Of a DNA stretch of 64,000 nucleotides, positions 63,540 through 64,000 are shown piece after piece. The stretch spans positions 64,501-128,500 of the forward strand of contig CAUJNA010003287.1 of assembly GCA_963377175.1 (NCBI GenBank), given 5' to 3'. The notes under the pieces were generated by a model. The model was not told the origin of the DNA, did no database searches, and saw only the letters and a list, made by a program, of their open reading frames with translations. Origin of the DNA: Effrenium voratum (Eukaryota; Sar; Dinophyceae; Suessiales; Symbiodiniaceae). The translations under genes and the position numbers were made by a program. Within the stretch, counting starts at the first letter, position 1; every line of letters begins with the position of its first letter.

Positions 63540-64000
63540 CTGACGGGGACAAACACTTCGTCCCCGGGCAAAAAAAGAAACTACGAAAAGGAAATCCGGT
63601 TGCTTTCCAAAATCAGGAGAAATAAAGATGTTCTGAAACGCAAATGAAGGACTTTGGATATGGTGGAACCACTTGTTCTTTCACACCAAGCATCAGTAGT
63701 GACCCGGCCCCTCTCCATTGCAGGGGAAAAGGGATGAGTTGGACCTCAACACATGCCTTGTTGAAGTCCCATTTGCCTTGTTGAGGTTGTTCGAACCAGA
63801 CTTGAAAAGCATTGGTTTGGTCTCCCTTTAAACTATTGCACCTATTGCAAGTATTGGCACTTGTGTTTAAAGAACATATGTTCGTTAAAGCCATCATTGC
63901 CTACATGGAACCTGACCAAAGGTTTCTAAAAGAAACATGATAATACATAACATTGCACGCAAACATGTTGTCAAAATAGACTTGCATTGAGCCCAATGTT
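63540..64000. other. Intron, right edge of window
   Basis: AT-rich, no exon, repeat or promoter recognised. Confidence 0.4.

Noticed and set aside
62380..62470. Minus-strand frame [14 protein letters not shown]
   Set aside because: No AG|G acceptor nearby and modest GC content.

Overview
The window reads as nuclear DNA of a protist, most likely a dinoflagellate alga. GC-rich exons of about 40-190 bp lie in AT-richer, repeat-laden introns of about 0.1-5 kb. Acceptors are almost always AG|G. Donors are a mixture of GT, GC and GA. This combination is known from dinoflagellates such as Symbiodiniaceae, Polarella and Prorocentrum. The assignment is inferred from gene architecture and not from a marker gene. 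No bacterial operon, plasmid or phage features are present.

Main content: nearly every convincing exon (about 45) is on the minus strand, from about 63.5 kb down to 0.6 kb, so the window is probably the inside of one very long gene running right to left. Both ends appear to lie outside the window. Exons at 27.1-13.5 kb spell, in order, the conserved blocks of a NO VEIN/sacsin-type histidine-kinase-like (Bergerat-fold) ATPase: [82 protein letters not shown] and [14 protein letters not shown]. The frame holds across eight of the splice junctions, and most of these junctions use GC or GA donors. Exons upstream (63.5-27.5 kb) encode an unrecognised, mostly helical N-terminal region with coiled-coil, low-complexity and one UBA-like segment. 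Exons downstream (11-0.6 kb) encode the region after the ATPase module. Whether all exons belong to one gene cannot be proved by eye.

Introns: at least eleven copies of a MITE-like element have 15-bp terminal inverted repeats (CTAGGTCCTCCAGTA) and mostly 4-bp target duplications. All copies lie in one orientation relative to the gene, and several sit about 10 bp from an exon. Other interspersed families occur, including a TAAAAGTTTAACTTTTAG family and a long foldback at 15.2-15.5 kb whose terminus supplies a splice acceptor. A decayed plus-strand ORF lies at 17.0-18.4 kb.

Between 45.7 and 53.0 kb is a layered satellite block. A 17-bp array stands at each end. Inside are about 75 copies of a 41-bp repeat, a dispersed CCGTGAACCGTTTT-type motif, a 40-bp-stem hairpin and a 37-nt match to the extreme 5' end of eukaryotic SSU rRNA. 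Further simple-sequence tracts lie at 34.6-35.2 kb (compound tetranucleotide), 55.6 kb (trinucleotide) and 58.1-59.2 kb (AC-rich). Long apparent ORFs in these tracts are artefacts.
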